From positions 207,571-271,570 of the forward strand of contig JAISBE010000003.1 of assembly GCA_031266365.1 (NCBI GenBank): DNA of 64,000 nt, in the 5' to 3' direction. Shown here piece by piece: positions 1 to 8,151 of the stretch (its first letter is position 1; each line of letters opens with the position of its first letter). The notes below the pieces were generated by a model, which saw nothing but the letters and a program-made list of their open reading frames with translations, was not told the origin of the DNA and ran no database searches. The stretch comes from Oscillospiraceae bacterium. GTDB taxonomy: Bacteria; Bacillota; Clostridia; Oscillospirales; Acutalibacteraceae. Both the position numbers and the translations under genes were made by a program.

Positions 1-684
1 TTCGTCCATAAAGCATCCTCTTGGGGAAGATTTACCTGTGTATTGTTCAATAAATTTTGCGTAATTTTTATCTTGAACAAAACATATTTCCTGACTATCA
101 GGCTTTTTGGCAACAGGTAAATCATATTTGTGGGCAAGTTCTCGGACCTCAGATTTTTCTATATTTGAAAGCGGCATTAAAGTGTGCGCCAATTGGTATT
201 GCTGCATGCCGTAAAGGACGTAGCTTTGGTCTTTTTTAGAGTTGGCTTTTTTTAGCAACCACCTGTTTAGTTGATTATCGTACTCTATAGCAGCATAATG
301 GCCTGTGGCGATGTGATCATAACCTAAAAGAAGTGCTTTTTTCAGCAAAGCGTCAAATTTTATTTTTTGATTACACGCAATGCAAGGGTTTGGGGTGCGT
401 CCGCAGAGATATTTCTGCACAAAATAATTTATTACATCGGTGTTAAAGGCCTCAGTGAAGTTGAGCACGAGGTGATCTATGCCCAGCTTATAGGCAACAC
501 GCCTGGCGTCGTCGATATCATCGAGCGAGCAACAGCCGCCGGATGAACTTTCGCTCATGTATTTATCTGGGCGCAGTTTCATTGTCACCCCTGTGACTTC
601 GTATCCTTGTTTTAATAAAAGTAATGCAGCAACGGCGGAATCAACTCCGCCGCTCATACCTAACAAAACTTTCTTTTTTAACAT
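1..684 (-). CDS. mnmA: tRNA-specific 2-thiouridylase MnmA (partial, C-terminus beyond window)
   Basis: MnmA puts sulfur on uridine 34 of Lys, Glu and Gln tRNAs in the cytoplasm, using sulfur from a cysteine desulfurase and ATP. The translation (228 codons, about 60% of the family length) shows the PP-loop GMSGGVDS at residues 9-16. The nucleophile cysteine is in NPC at about 101 and the second catalytic cysteine in SQEICF at about 201. The GHYA motif and the KKDQSYVLY segment of the tRNA-binding region are also present. The start is the ATG at 684, behind an AAAGGAA ribosome site. The gene runs off the left edge of the window, so its end cannot be judged. The following 200 bases up to the next gene hold nothing recognised. 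Confidence 0.96.
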   Translation of the reverse strand, partial: MLKKKVLLGMSGGVDSAVAALLLLKQGYEVTGVTMKLRPDKYMSESSSGGCCSLDDIDDARRVAYKLGIDHLVLNFTEAFNTDVINYFVQKYLCGRTPNPCIACNQKIKFDALLKKALLLGYDHIATGHYAAIEYDNQLNRWLLKKANSKKDQSYVLYGMQQYQLAHTLMPLSNIEKSEVRELAHKYDLPVAKKPDSQEICFVQDKNYAKFIEQYTGKSSPRGCFMDE

Positions 685-882
685 ATTTTGTGTTTCCTTT
701 AAAGTTTAAGATATATAATTAATAAGTTTTAAGTTTTTGTAGTTAAAAAATTCTCAAGGTGTAGCTTGAAATGATGTGACAATAATAGTCTACTTTAACC
801 GTGAAAATGCCAAGCCTAATTTTATTATATTATGATGCTATTTTCGATACAATTTAATGCGACTTTTAGCCAGCCTGCAGCG

Positions 883-2159
883 CTAAAAATTAAGTTTGCA
901 TATTTCACTTTCCCCCAAAAGATAACAATTTCCTGAACATAACCGCAACTGTTGGGTGTGGCAGATGGTATTCCATGTGTTTAGTTTTTCGCCGCGTATA
1001 TTAAAGATGGTAACTTGTTTTTCGCTAAGTGCAGCCACATGGCTCCCGTTGCAGGAAACCGACTTTATATTTAAATTTGTGAAAATCTCTTGATTTGGAT
1101 GCCCATCGAGCCCAAGGACTTCCAATTTGCAGTTACCTTTATTGTAGTTCGTCGCTAAAGATAGCACAGCACCGTGATCTTTGTATATTTCAAATGATGT
1201 TAAGGGCATGTCTTTATATGAATGATCGTACCTTGTAGCGGCGAAGACGTCAACGACGGTTGTAAGCTTATTTCCCACGGCCACAACATTGCCATTCGAT
1301 AAAAACTCGATAGCCTCAAAAATTGTGTCCGGGAACTCGTATTTTAATTTGGGCGTAGAGGAGTGATAGTCGAAGACATATAAAGTGGATTTCATTCTCC
1401 CGTTTTCTGCAGAAATTCCAACCACTGCAGCTAAATCTCCATCTTTATTTAATGCAAGGCCGTTGATGAAATCATTAGAAAAGTAATATTTATATATCTG
1501 TTCTTTATTTTTGGAAAAAATTGACATTTTGGAAAAATATCCGTTAGTTTCGGTTATAAATCCATAAATACCGTTCGAGGAAATTGCTGCAGTTATGATG
1601 TTTTCCTCTAAATTTCCTGTTGAAACATCATTTAAATTTTTTACGATCTGAAAGTTTTTTCCGCGTAGATCATAGAATAAAATGTTTTTTTCGCCCAATT
1701 TTAGCATAGGGTTGCTGAAACTGTGCTGTATTTCGTTAAGTTTTTTTGCTGCGCCGCTGAAAATCATCAAAGAAGTGTTGCTTACAGTTACCAAATTTTC
1801 GTTCATAATTAAAAAGTTTCCAGCAGCAACCTTTTTATCATCAAACTTTATTGGGAATCCGGTTGCCTCGGTTGCGCTTGAATTCGTACCTTGCAACCAA
1901 TTTAAAAATTTATCCGGCGCGAGTATTCCTTTATTTATTCCACAAAGCACAAAAATTATGAGGCACAAAATGATTAGCAAACTGAGAGCTCGTTTAGATA
2001 GCTTTATTTTGAATTTACCTATTTTTAGCTCTAAATTAGTTTTTTTTTCTGTAAAACTCTAAAATTATGCTTATTTTCGGTTTTTAGTAAGACGGGTCGT
2101 TTTTCTAAGTCAATTTTTTCTTGCTTCGCTTTTTCAGAAAAAATTCTCTTGTGTTTCAA
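883..2159 (-). CDS. Membrane-anchored beta-propeller-like protein (DUF5711-like) with N-terminal poly-A frameshift
   Basis: The function is unknown. The main frame (883-2058) has no ATG, GTG or TTG before a weak TTG at 1980, inside the membrane segment. A perfect AAAGGAGG (2167-2174) lies 7 bases before a TTG at 2159 in another frame. That frame runs 42 codons into a run of nine A (2040-2048) and stops at 2031. One extra A would join the two frames. The result is a protein of about 425 residues: a basic cytoplasmic N-terminus of about 70, one membrane helix (LLIILCLIIFVLCGI), then a long extracytoplasmic part rich in short beta strands like WD40/PQQ propellers. The likeness to the clostridial DUF5711 family is by eye only. 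The gene could be a true slippage gene, a pseudogene or a homopolymer sequencing error. It ends in TAG. Confidence 0.6.
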
Positions 2160-2228
2160 GGATTAACCTCCTTTAATTTATTATTTGCATTTTGCAATTA
2201 ATAATACTATATTAACTTAATGGTGAGT

Positions 2229-2972
2229 TTAATAATAAACTTTATCTAGATAAAGGCCACATGCTCTGGCTGTGTTTCCCGCTTTACTTCGATCTCGTGC
2301 TAAAATTATGTTTTTTATCCCATCTTCTGAAATTTTGCCCTCAGCTATCCTTAAAAGTGTACCAACCATGATCCTTACCATATTATAAAGAAAGCCATCC
2401 GCTTCAACTCTGATAATAATCAATTTGTTTTGTTCAGAAATTTCAAATTTTTTTACCGTACGCCTGAAATTTCCAGGCTTTCTGGCATCTAGAGTGCAAA
2501 ATGAAGTGAAATCGTGTGTTCCGCAAAAGCTTTGTGCCGCCGTGTTTAGTGTTTTTATGTTCAAAGGGTGCCAATAATGCAGGGCATAACCTTCAAAAAA
2601 AGGATTTCTTATAGGGTTATTCCATATTTTGTAAATATATTCCTTGCCTATGCAAGAATACCTGGCGTGAAAGTCAAGTGGCACCTCGTTGCAATCGTAG
2701 ACAGCTATATCTTTTGGTAAAAACCTATTTATTGCCATTGGAAAGTTTTTGCAAGCTATTTTGCAATGGCAGGGTATTTTCATGCTCAAGCAATACATGT
2801 TTGCGTGCACGCCGGTATCAGTACGACTACAGCCTTTTATATCGAACTTTTCGTCAATCAACCTATACAGCGCTTTTTGGAGTTCCGCTTGAACTGTGTG
2901 AGCATTTTTTTGTATCTGCCATCCATGATAGTTTTTGCCGTCATAGCTAAGCGTTAAAAGAAGGTTTCTCAT
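2229..2972 (-). CDS. truA: tRNA pseudouridine38-40 synthase TruA
   Basis: TruA turns uridines 38-40 of the tRNA anticodon stem into pseudouridine. The protein of 247 residues is full length for the family. It begins with the typical LTLSYDGKNYHGWQIQ, and the catalytic aspartate lies in CSRTDTGVHA at about residues 48-57. The FLYNMVRIMVGTLL block near the C-terminus is the second family signature. The ATG at 2972 overlaps the stop of ecfT by four bases (ATGA), so the two are translationally coupled. ecfT-truA is a common pair in Firmicutes. Nothing is unusual in the protein. Confidence 0.96.
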   Translation of the reverse strand: MRNLLLTLSYDGKNYHGWQIQKNAHTVQAELQKALYRLIDEKFDIKGCSRTDTGVHANMYCLSMKIPCHCKIACKNFPMAINRFLPKDIAVYDCNEVPLDFHARYSCIGKEYIYKIWNNPIRNPFFEGYALHYWHPLNIKTLNTAAQSFCGTHDFTSFCTLDARKPGNFRRTVKKFEISEQNKLIIIRVEADGFLYNMVRIMVGTLLRIAEGKISEDGIKNIILARDRSKAGNTARACGLYLDKVYY

Positions 2973-3787
2973 CGTGGAGTATTTGGGAAGAAGACATTAA
3001 ATGCTATTAGCAGAGTAAGAAACACCCCCACAAAGCCAATTCCGGCGATGTCCCGAGAGGTTATGTGCAGGGTTTTCATCTTGGTTCTGCCGTTTCCGCC
3101 TTGATAGCAGCGGCATTCCATCGCCAAAGCAAGTTCATACGCTCTGCGAAATGAAGAGACAAAAAGAGGTACTAATATTGGCAACATAGAGCGAATTTTA
3201 TTGATCAATCCACCATTTTCGAAATCTGCGCCTCTTGCCTTTTGTGCATTCATTATTTTATCGGTCTCTTCAAGGAGAGTTGGGATGAATCGAAGAGCTA
3301 TCGTCATCATCATCGCGATTTCGTGGACCCGTACTTTAAAAAAAGCAAGCGGTTTCATTAGCCTTTCCAACGCGTCAGTGATATCTGTTGGGGATGTTGT
3401 GAAAGTCAGTGCAGAGCTTGCCAAAATTAAACTCACTACCCGCACTGCCACAAAAATGCTGTTGTTAATTCCCTCTCTAGTGATTTTTAATATCCAAAAA
3501 GAAAAAATAGGGTCACCAGCGCTATAAAAAAGGTTTAGGATGGCTGTGAAAGTGATGAGAAACAAAACCATTTTTATACTTTTAAAATATGTTTTTAAAG
3601 AAATCTTTGAGGCAGTAATAATCAATAGTACCTGCAATGCCACAGCTGTCAATGAAAAAAAATTATCAGCAAGAAAGACCAAGGTCACTTGCACCATAGC
3701 GAGCGCAATTTTTACTCTTGGATCCATTTTGTGTAAAGTTGATTCACCAGGGAAAAATTGTCCTAGGGCGACGTCGCGGATCAACAA
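2969..3787 (-). CDS. ecfT: Energy-coupling factor transporter transmembrane protein EcfT
   Basis: EcfT is the shared membrane scaffold of ECF vitamin transporters. It binds two ABC ATPases (EcfA1, EcfA2) and an exchangeable substrate-binding S-component. The protein has the family start RDVALGQFFPGES and LHKMDPRVK, several hydrophobic segments and the cytoplasmic motifs ARGAD and AMECRCYQGG that couple to the ATPases. An upstream TTG at 3829 is in frame, but AAAGGA at 3794-3799 sits six bases before the TTG at 3787, which gives the usual N-terminus and about 272 residues. The ecfA genes, normally just upstream, are absent here. The S-components ThiT and RibU of this window lie elsewhere, so this is a group II (shared module) ECF system whose ATPases must be encoded outside. 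Confidence 0.92.
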   Translation of the reverse strand: MLIRDVALGQFFPGESTLHKMDPRVKIALAMVQVTLVFLADNFFSLTAVALQVLLIITASKISLKTYFKSIKMVLFLITFTAILNLFYSAGDPIFSFWILKITREGINNSIFVAVRVVSLILASSALTFTTSPTDITDALERLMKPLAFFKVRVHEIAMMMTIALRFIPTLLEETDKIMNAQKARGADFENGGLINKIRSMLPILVPLFVSSFRRAYELALAMECRCYQGGNGRTKMKTLHITSRDIAGIGFVGVFLTLLIAFNVFFPNTPR

Positions 3788-3931
3788 TACCATTCCTTTC
3801 ATAAATAAAGCTTGAGGAATAATTAACAATTTTTACCCTAGCTTTTCCGATGCAAAACTTCCATATTGTAAACTCTTTACAAAATTAAAGTATTTTATGC
3901 TATAAGTTAAAATGAAAGTCTGTTCACAGAA

Positions 3932-4639
3932 TTAAGATGTGCAAAACGAACCTACGCCTAAATCAGTATTATTAATCATAATTTCCATCTGAGGATCGTC
4001 GTTTATTATAGGCAATATTTCTAATTTAAACCAATTTATGAGTCCTTCATCCCGCTTCACCGGCGTGGTATTTTCCATAAAAAGATTGACGCTAACATAC
4101 TCAAAATACCTTTTTGCTATATAGATATTGCGCCTTACTTCCTCTTTTGTTTGACCTTTCATTCCAACCATTAAGCAAACACCCTTAAAATACTTAGATA
4201 TTTCTTCGGGTGTTAAATCTTTCGGAAAACCCTTTTTAAACTGAGCTCTCACATTTGGATCAAACGTTTCAATGCCTAAACGAAATTTAACATTTTTAGC
4301 AGAAATGCTATCTGCAAATGCCTGCAAATAGTTATGATATTGCCAATGCGCCTCAAACCAAACTGCACCGATACCGCGCTTTACCAATATCTCATTCAAT
4401 AAAGAAAGAGTTTTGGTGTCTAATTCGAGCGCTGAGCCAGAATTGATAACGTCGAGCGCTCCAACACTTCCCTTTACTTTGGATAGTACTTCCTTGTTTA
4501 TTTTATATGGGTCGTCGCTGACATCTTTATAATAATCGCAAAATAGGCATCTTTTCCAAAAGCAGCCTCTTCCTTGTAGCAATACAATTTCTCTAGGAAA
4601 TTTTCCTGTAACAATAGAATATCTTTCTAATTTTTCCAT
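3932..4639 (-). CDS. Radical SAM protein of unknown substrate
   Basis: The protein has 235 residues. A cysteine cluster near residues 26-34 reads GCFWKRCLFC, giving C-x4-C-x2-C instead of the usual C-x3-C-x2-C. It is followed by DYY, which fits a [4Fe-4S] radical SAM site. A SAM-binding region (INSGSALELD) and an LGIETFDP motif of the Elp3/YhcC-like radical SAM barrel follow, then GQTKEEVRRNI. It is short, with no extra Fe-S domain. It stands alone, with about 100 bases to ecfT downstream and 215 bases to murA upstream, so context gives no substrate. Orthologues of this size are known to me only as uncharacterised clostridial radical SAM proteins. The superfamily assignment is firm and the function is open. 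Confidence 0.8.
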   Translation of the reverse strand: MEKLERYSIVTGKFPREIVLLQGRGCFWKRCLFCDYYKDVSDDPYKINKEVLSKVKGSVGALDVINSGSALELDTKTLSLLNEILVKRGIGAVWFEAHWQYHNYLQAFADSISAKNVKFRLGIETFDPNVRAQFKKGFPKDLTPEEISKYFKGVCLMVGMKGQTKEEVRRNIYIAKRYFEYVSVNLFMENTTPVKRDEGLINWFKLEILPIINDDPQMEIMINNTDLGVGSFCTS

Positions 4640-4854
4640 CTAAAATTATCCTCTTTAATACTTAATTTAAACTTTATCTGTTTATATGAGCTAAGTTGGC
4701 CAAATAAAATACTATTCGATATATAAAACAGAAAAAAGTATCTATTTTCACAGCAAAAATCGACAATTTGGTAAAAGATTCCTTATTTAGCAAAATTAAA
4801 TTACGTTTTTTATAAAATCGATAATTTCATGATTTTAATAGACCGGAAAATATG

Positions 4855-6147
4855 CTAAAGAGCCTGAACGAGAAGTGGAGGTGCATCTTTTTGGACATGC
4901 TCTTTTTTTATATCTGCACCTAAAGCTGTTAACTTTTCTAAAATATTTTCGTAACCTCGCTCTATATGATCAATATCTTCGATATAAGTGTTGCCTTTCG
5001 CAACCAGCCCAGCTATTATTAATGCCGCGCCCGCTCTTAAATCGGTGGCCCTAACAGATGCGCCAACCATTTCGTTTATCCCTTCAATAACCGCAACTTT
5101 ACCGTCCACAGAAATTTTCGCACCCATCCTTTTTAGCTCGTCAATATAGCGAAATCTATTGTCCCAAACGCTTTCATTTATGATGCTTGTACCTTCAGCT
5201 AAAGACAATAAAATCGAAATTTGAGGTTGCATGTCGGTTGGAAACCCAGGGTGAGGCATTGTTTTTATGTTGCTCCGCTTAAGATGACCGCATCGCCTAA
5301 CACGAACAGCTTCGTCAAATTCTTCAATTTCGGCTCCAATTTCTTCGAGTTTGGCTTTAATGGCCTCTAAATGCTTTGGTATTATATTTTTTATTAACAC
5401 ATCGCCGCCCGTTGCAACGGCCGCGGCCATGTAAGTGCCAGCTTCTATTTGATCTGGAATGATTGAATAAGTGGTTCCTTTTAAACGCTCGACCCCGTAA
5501 ATTTTGATAACATCTGTGCCTGCGCCTCTAATATCGGCACCCATAGAATTCAAAAAATTCGCTAAATCGACAACATGTGGCTCTTTAGCAGCGTTTTCAA
5601 TTATCGTAACGCCTATCGCTTTTACTGCCGCAAGCATTATATTAATTGTTGCGCCGACGGAAACGACGTCTAAATAAATATTGCTTCCTTTAAGGCATTC
5701 TGCCTCGACGTGTATCATGCCGCCTTCAAGTTTATAACTTGCACCAAGCCCCTCAAATCCCTTTAAGTGTTGATCTATCGGCCGCACTCCAAAATCGCAC
5801 CCGCCTGGCAGAGAAACCACAGCTCGTGAGAACTTTCCTAAAAGGGCACCCAAAAGATAATAAGAAGCCCGCATATGTCTAATAAGATCATAAGTTGCTG
5901 GCTTTTCTATCATATTTCGAGAATTTATTTCTAAAGTAGTCTTATTGACCATCTTAACACTAACATTCATTTCATTTAAAATACGGGCAATTAATGAAAC
6001 ATCGCTTATATTTGGGATATTTTCTATTCTGCAAACGTCATCTGATAAGATAGCCGCTGGAATAATTGCTACAGCGGCATTTTTTGCCCCACTTATTGTG
6101 ACTTCTCCCTTTAGTTTATTTTTCCCTTTTATGACAAATCTATCCAA
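4855..6147 (-). CDS. murA: UDP-N-acetylglucosamine 1-carboxyvinyltransferase MurA
   Basis: MurA transfers enolpyruvate from PEP to UDP-GlcNAc, the first committed step of peptidoglycan synthesis, in the cytoplasm. The 430 residues match the family. The KNAAVAIIPAAIL start is present. The loop GGCDFGVRPIDQH at about residue 116 keeps the active-site cysteine that fosfomycin attacks. PHPGFPTDMQPQ and DLRAGAALI are also conserved. Translation starts at TTG 6147 (MDRFVIKGKN), with a GGAG some 12 bases upstream, a loose spacing. The gene ends in TAG, which shows that TAG is a real stop here. It follows an mreB-type gene on the same strand, a usual wall-and-shape neighbourhood in Clostridia. Confidence 0.96.
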   Translation of the reverse strand: MDRFVIKGKNKLKGEVTISGAKNAAVAIIPAAILSDDVCRIENIPNISDVSLIARILNEMNVSVKMVNKTTLEINSRNMIEKPATYDLIRHMRASYYLLGALLGKFSRAVVSLPGGCDFGVRPIDQHLKGFEGLGASYKLEGGMIHVEAECLKGSNIYLDVVSVGATINIMLAAVKAIGVTIIENAAKEPHVVDLANFLNSMGADIRGAGTDVIKIYGVERLKGTTYSIIPDQIEAGTYMAAAVATGGDVLIKNIIPKHLEAIKAKLEEIGAEIEEFDEAVRVRRCGHLKRSNIKTMPHPGFPTDMQPQISILLSLAEGTSIINESVWDNRFRYIDELKRMGAKISVDGKVAVIEGINEMVGASVRATDLRAGAALIIAGLVAKGNTYIEDIDHIERGYENILEKLTALGADIKKEHVQKDAPPLLVQAL

Positions 6148-6281
6148 TTATAGCACACACTCCTATATCTCAGCAACTATAAAAATCCATTCCTTACTAT
6201 CTATGATAACACAATTTTTCTAAAAAGTCAAATTATCGTAGAAAAAAGATATACTGTTGCTTTAAGAATAAACTTTTGAAA

Positions 6282-7298
6282 TTATTGGCTTAAAGGATTA
6301 ATTAAGCCGTAAGTTTTGGTTTTGCTGTGGCGCATATATTTAATTGCTATACCTGCTCCCTTTACGACGCAACTTGAAGAATCGTTTGCTAAGTGCACAG
6401 GCAAGCCCGTTTTTTTTTCAATTAGCCGAATAAATCCTTGAGTTTGCGCACTTCCACCAGATAAAAAAATGCCGTCACTATAGATATCCGAGATGAGCTC
6501 GGGGGGAGTTCTCTCGAGAGTGTCATTTATCTCTTGAACTATGCGGTTGGCGACCTCTGACATCACCCTAAGTATTTCGTCGGAAGAAATATCTACCCAT
6601 CTTGGAAAACCTGATATTATATTTTTCCCTTTTACTCTAAAATATCTATTCGCCCTCTGTTTATAAACGCAGCCGATTGATATTTTAATGGTTTCAGCCA
6701 TCCTTTTGCCTATTAAAAGGTTATATTCTTTTTTTAGATGCTTTATAATTTCTTCATCCATTTGATAGCCAGCTACTTTAATTGAACCTGAACCGGCAAG
6801 CCCGTTTAATGATATTACTGCTATATTTGTTGTGCCAGCTCCGATATTGACGACCATGCAGCCGCGTGGCTTTTTAATGTCTATTCCTGATCCTATTGCG
6901 GCAGCAACGGCCGCTTCAATCAGATAAACTTTGCGTATACCGGCAGATTTAATTGCGTTAATGGTTGCTCGCTTTTCTACTTCTGTGATTTCGCTTGGGA
7001 TACAAGCAACTGCTTTTGGCATAACTATTTTACTTTTAATTACTTGTTTAAGAAAAAAATCTATCATGCCCTCCACCAGACTGAAATCAGAAATAACACC
7101 TCCTGTGAGGGGGTAGATCGTTTTTATGTCTTTTGAAGTTCTACCAACCATGCGGTGAGCTTGTTTTCCCACTGCAATTATCTCGCCGTCGTTTAGATCA
7201 AAAGTAATAACAGATGGCTCGTTGATTAAAATTCCCTTATTAGGGACAAAAATTCTAGTTCTAGAAGTTCCGAGATCTATTGCAATGTTGGCTGACAA
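6282..7298 (-). CDS. mreB: Rod shape-determining protein MreB/Mbl
   Basis: This is an actin-like ATPase that forms membrane-bound filaments and guides lateral wall synthesis. The protein of 338 residues starts NIAIDLGTSRTRIFVPNKGI, the phosphate-1 motif of the actin fold. VVNIGAGTTNIAVIS (phosphate-2), GSGIDIKKPRG and the adenosine motif FLSGGSAQTQGF follow. The start is TTG at 7298, behind AAGGGG. It could be MreB, Mbl or MreBH, and the sequence does not decide which. It lies between comF and murA on the same strand, an order common in Clostridia. Its presence argues for a rod or ovoid cell rather than a coccus. Confidence 0.93.
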   Translation of the reverse strand: MSANIAIDLGTSRTRIFVPNKGILINEPSVITFDLNDGEIIAVGKQAHRMVGRTSKDIKTIYPLTGGVISDFSLVEGMIDFFLKQVIKSKIVMPKAVACIPSEITEVEKRATINAIKSAGIRKVYLIEAAVAAAIGSGIDIKKPRGCMVVNIGAGTTNIAVISLNGLAGSGSIKVAGYQMDEEIIKHLKKEYNLLIGKRMAETIKISIGCVYKQRANRYFRVKGKNIISGFPRWVDISSDEILRVMSEVANRIVQEINDTLERTPPELISDIYSDGIFLSGGSAQTQGFIRLIEKKTGLPVHLANDSSSCVVKGAGIAIKYMRHSKTKTYGLINPLSQ

Positions 7299-7361
7299 AG
7301 TGTATCTTACCCCTTTTACTGAAATTTGGTGTTTAGCTAGCTTAAAAATAAATATCGATAA

Positions 7362-8051
7362 TTAATCTAGTAAAGTTGAAGCTAAAGTGACGCAAAAAAC
7401 ATTTGCTGCCCCTGCGTGAATTAATATATCGGCGCACTCGCTGAGCGTTGAGCCGGTTGTTATTATATCGTCGCATAGTAGAATTGTTTTATCTTTAATC
7501 ATGGCGGAATTTAAGCAAGAATACGCCCTTTTAACGTTTAAATATCTTTGATTTGCAGAAAGGTTGCGCTGTTTTTGATTATTTTTTATCTTTAACAGGG
7601 TTTCTAAATATGCCAATTTTAAATAGTTTCCTATATTTTCAGCTAAAAGTTTAGACTGATTATAACCTCTTTGTGTTAAATCTTTATGAAAAAGCGGCAC
7701 ACTTGTTATAAAATCAAATTGTTCTAGAATTGAATCTTTAGTTTTGAATTGATTTTTTAACGCATGAACGATAAATAAAGCAAATTTAGGCGCATATTTT
7801 TTATATTGCCTAAACTTATAGCGCCAAACTGCATCTTTAACATTACCGGAATATTTTAACGGAGAAATACACGTGTATTCAGGAATGTGTGATATTGAGT
7901 TTGACTTGAAAACTCTTAAATAAGTTTTTGAGGTAAATTGTTCAATACATTTATAGCATGCGGGAGAATTATGGGATATTGTTTTTTGGCAAAAGGGGCA
8001 TTTCTCTGGATAAAATAGCGAGAGAATAAAAGTTTTAAGGTTTTTTATAAT
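7362..8051 (-). CDS. comF: ComF family phosphoribosyltransferase, with an ATT (or ATA) start
   Basis: ComF-type proteins carry a zinc ribbon and a PRTase fold and are linked to DNA uptake and repair. The C-terminal PRPP loop reads LLCDDIITTGSTL, preceded by KDLTQRGYNQSKLLA. The frame stays open far beyond the GTG at 7700. The added N-terminus holds CPFC and CYKC cysteine pairs of the zinc ribbon, then the family block LKYSGNVKDAVWRYKFRQ. So the full gene is about 229 residues, as usual for ComF. No ATG, GTG or TTG exists in the open part. GGAGG (8057-8061) lies 5 bases before ATT 8051 and 8 before ATA 8048, so a non-canonical start is inferred. It follows recD2 by 100 bases. Confidence 0.85.
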   Translation of the reverse strand: MIKNLKTFILSLFYPEKCPFCQKTISHNSPACYKCIEQFTSKTYLRVFKSNSISHIPEYTCISPLKYSGNVKDAVWRYKFRQYKKYAPKFALFIVHALKNQFKTKDSILEQFDFITSVPLFHKDLTQRGYNQSKLLAENIGNYLKLAYLETLLKIKNNQKQRNLSANQRYLNVKRAYSCLNSAMIKDKTILLCDDIITTGSTLSECADILIHAGAANVFCVTLASTLLD

Positions 8052-8151
8052 TTCTCCCTCCGATCCGGTTAACTTTAATTAAAAATTGACAGTCCTTTTT
8101 ATTATACTAAATTATTGAAATTTTGGTATAGTTGGAAATTAATAAATCGAT

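Noticed and set aside
4855-4857. Genome-wide reassignment of TAG to an amino acid, suggested by open frames after TAG at 13498 and 55571
   Set aside because: MurA ends at TAG exactly where the family ends, and so does the gene at 883; TAG is a normal stop here.
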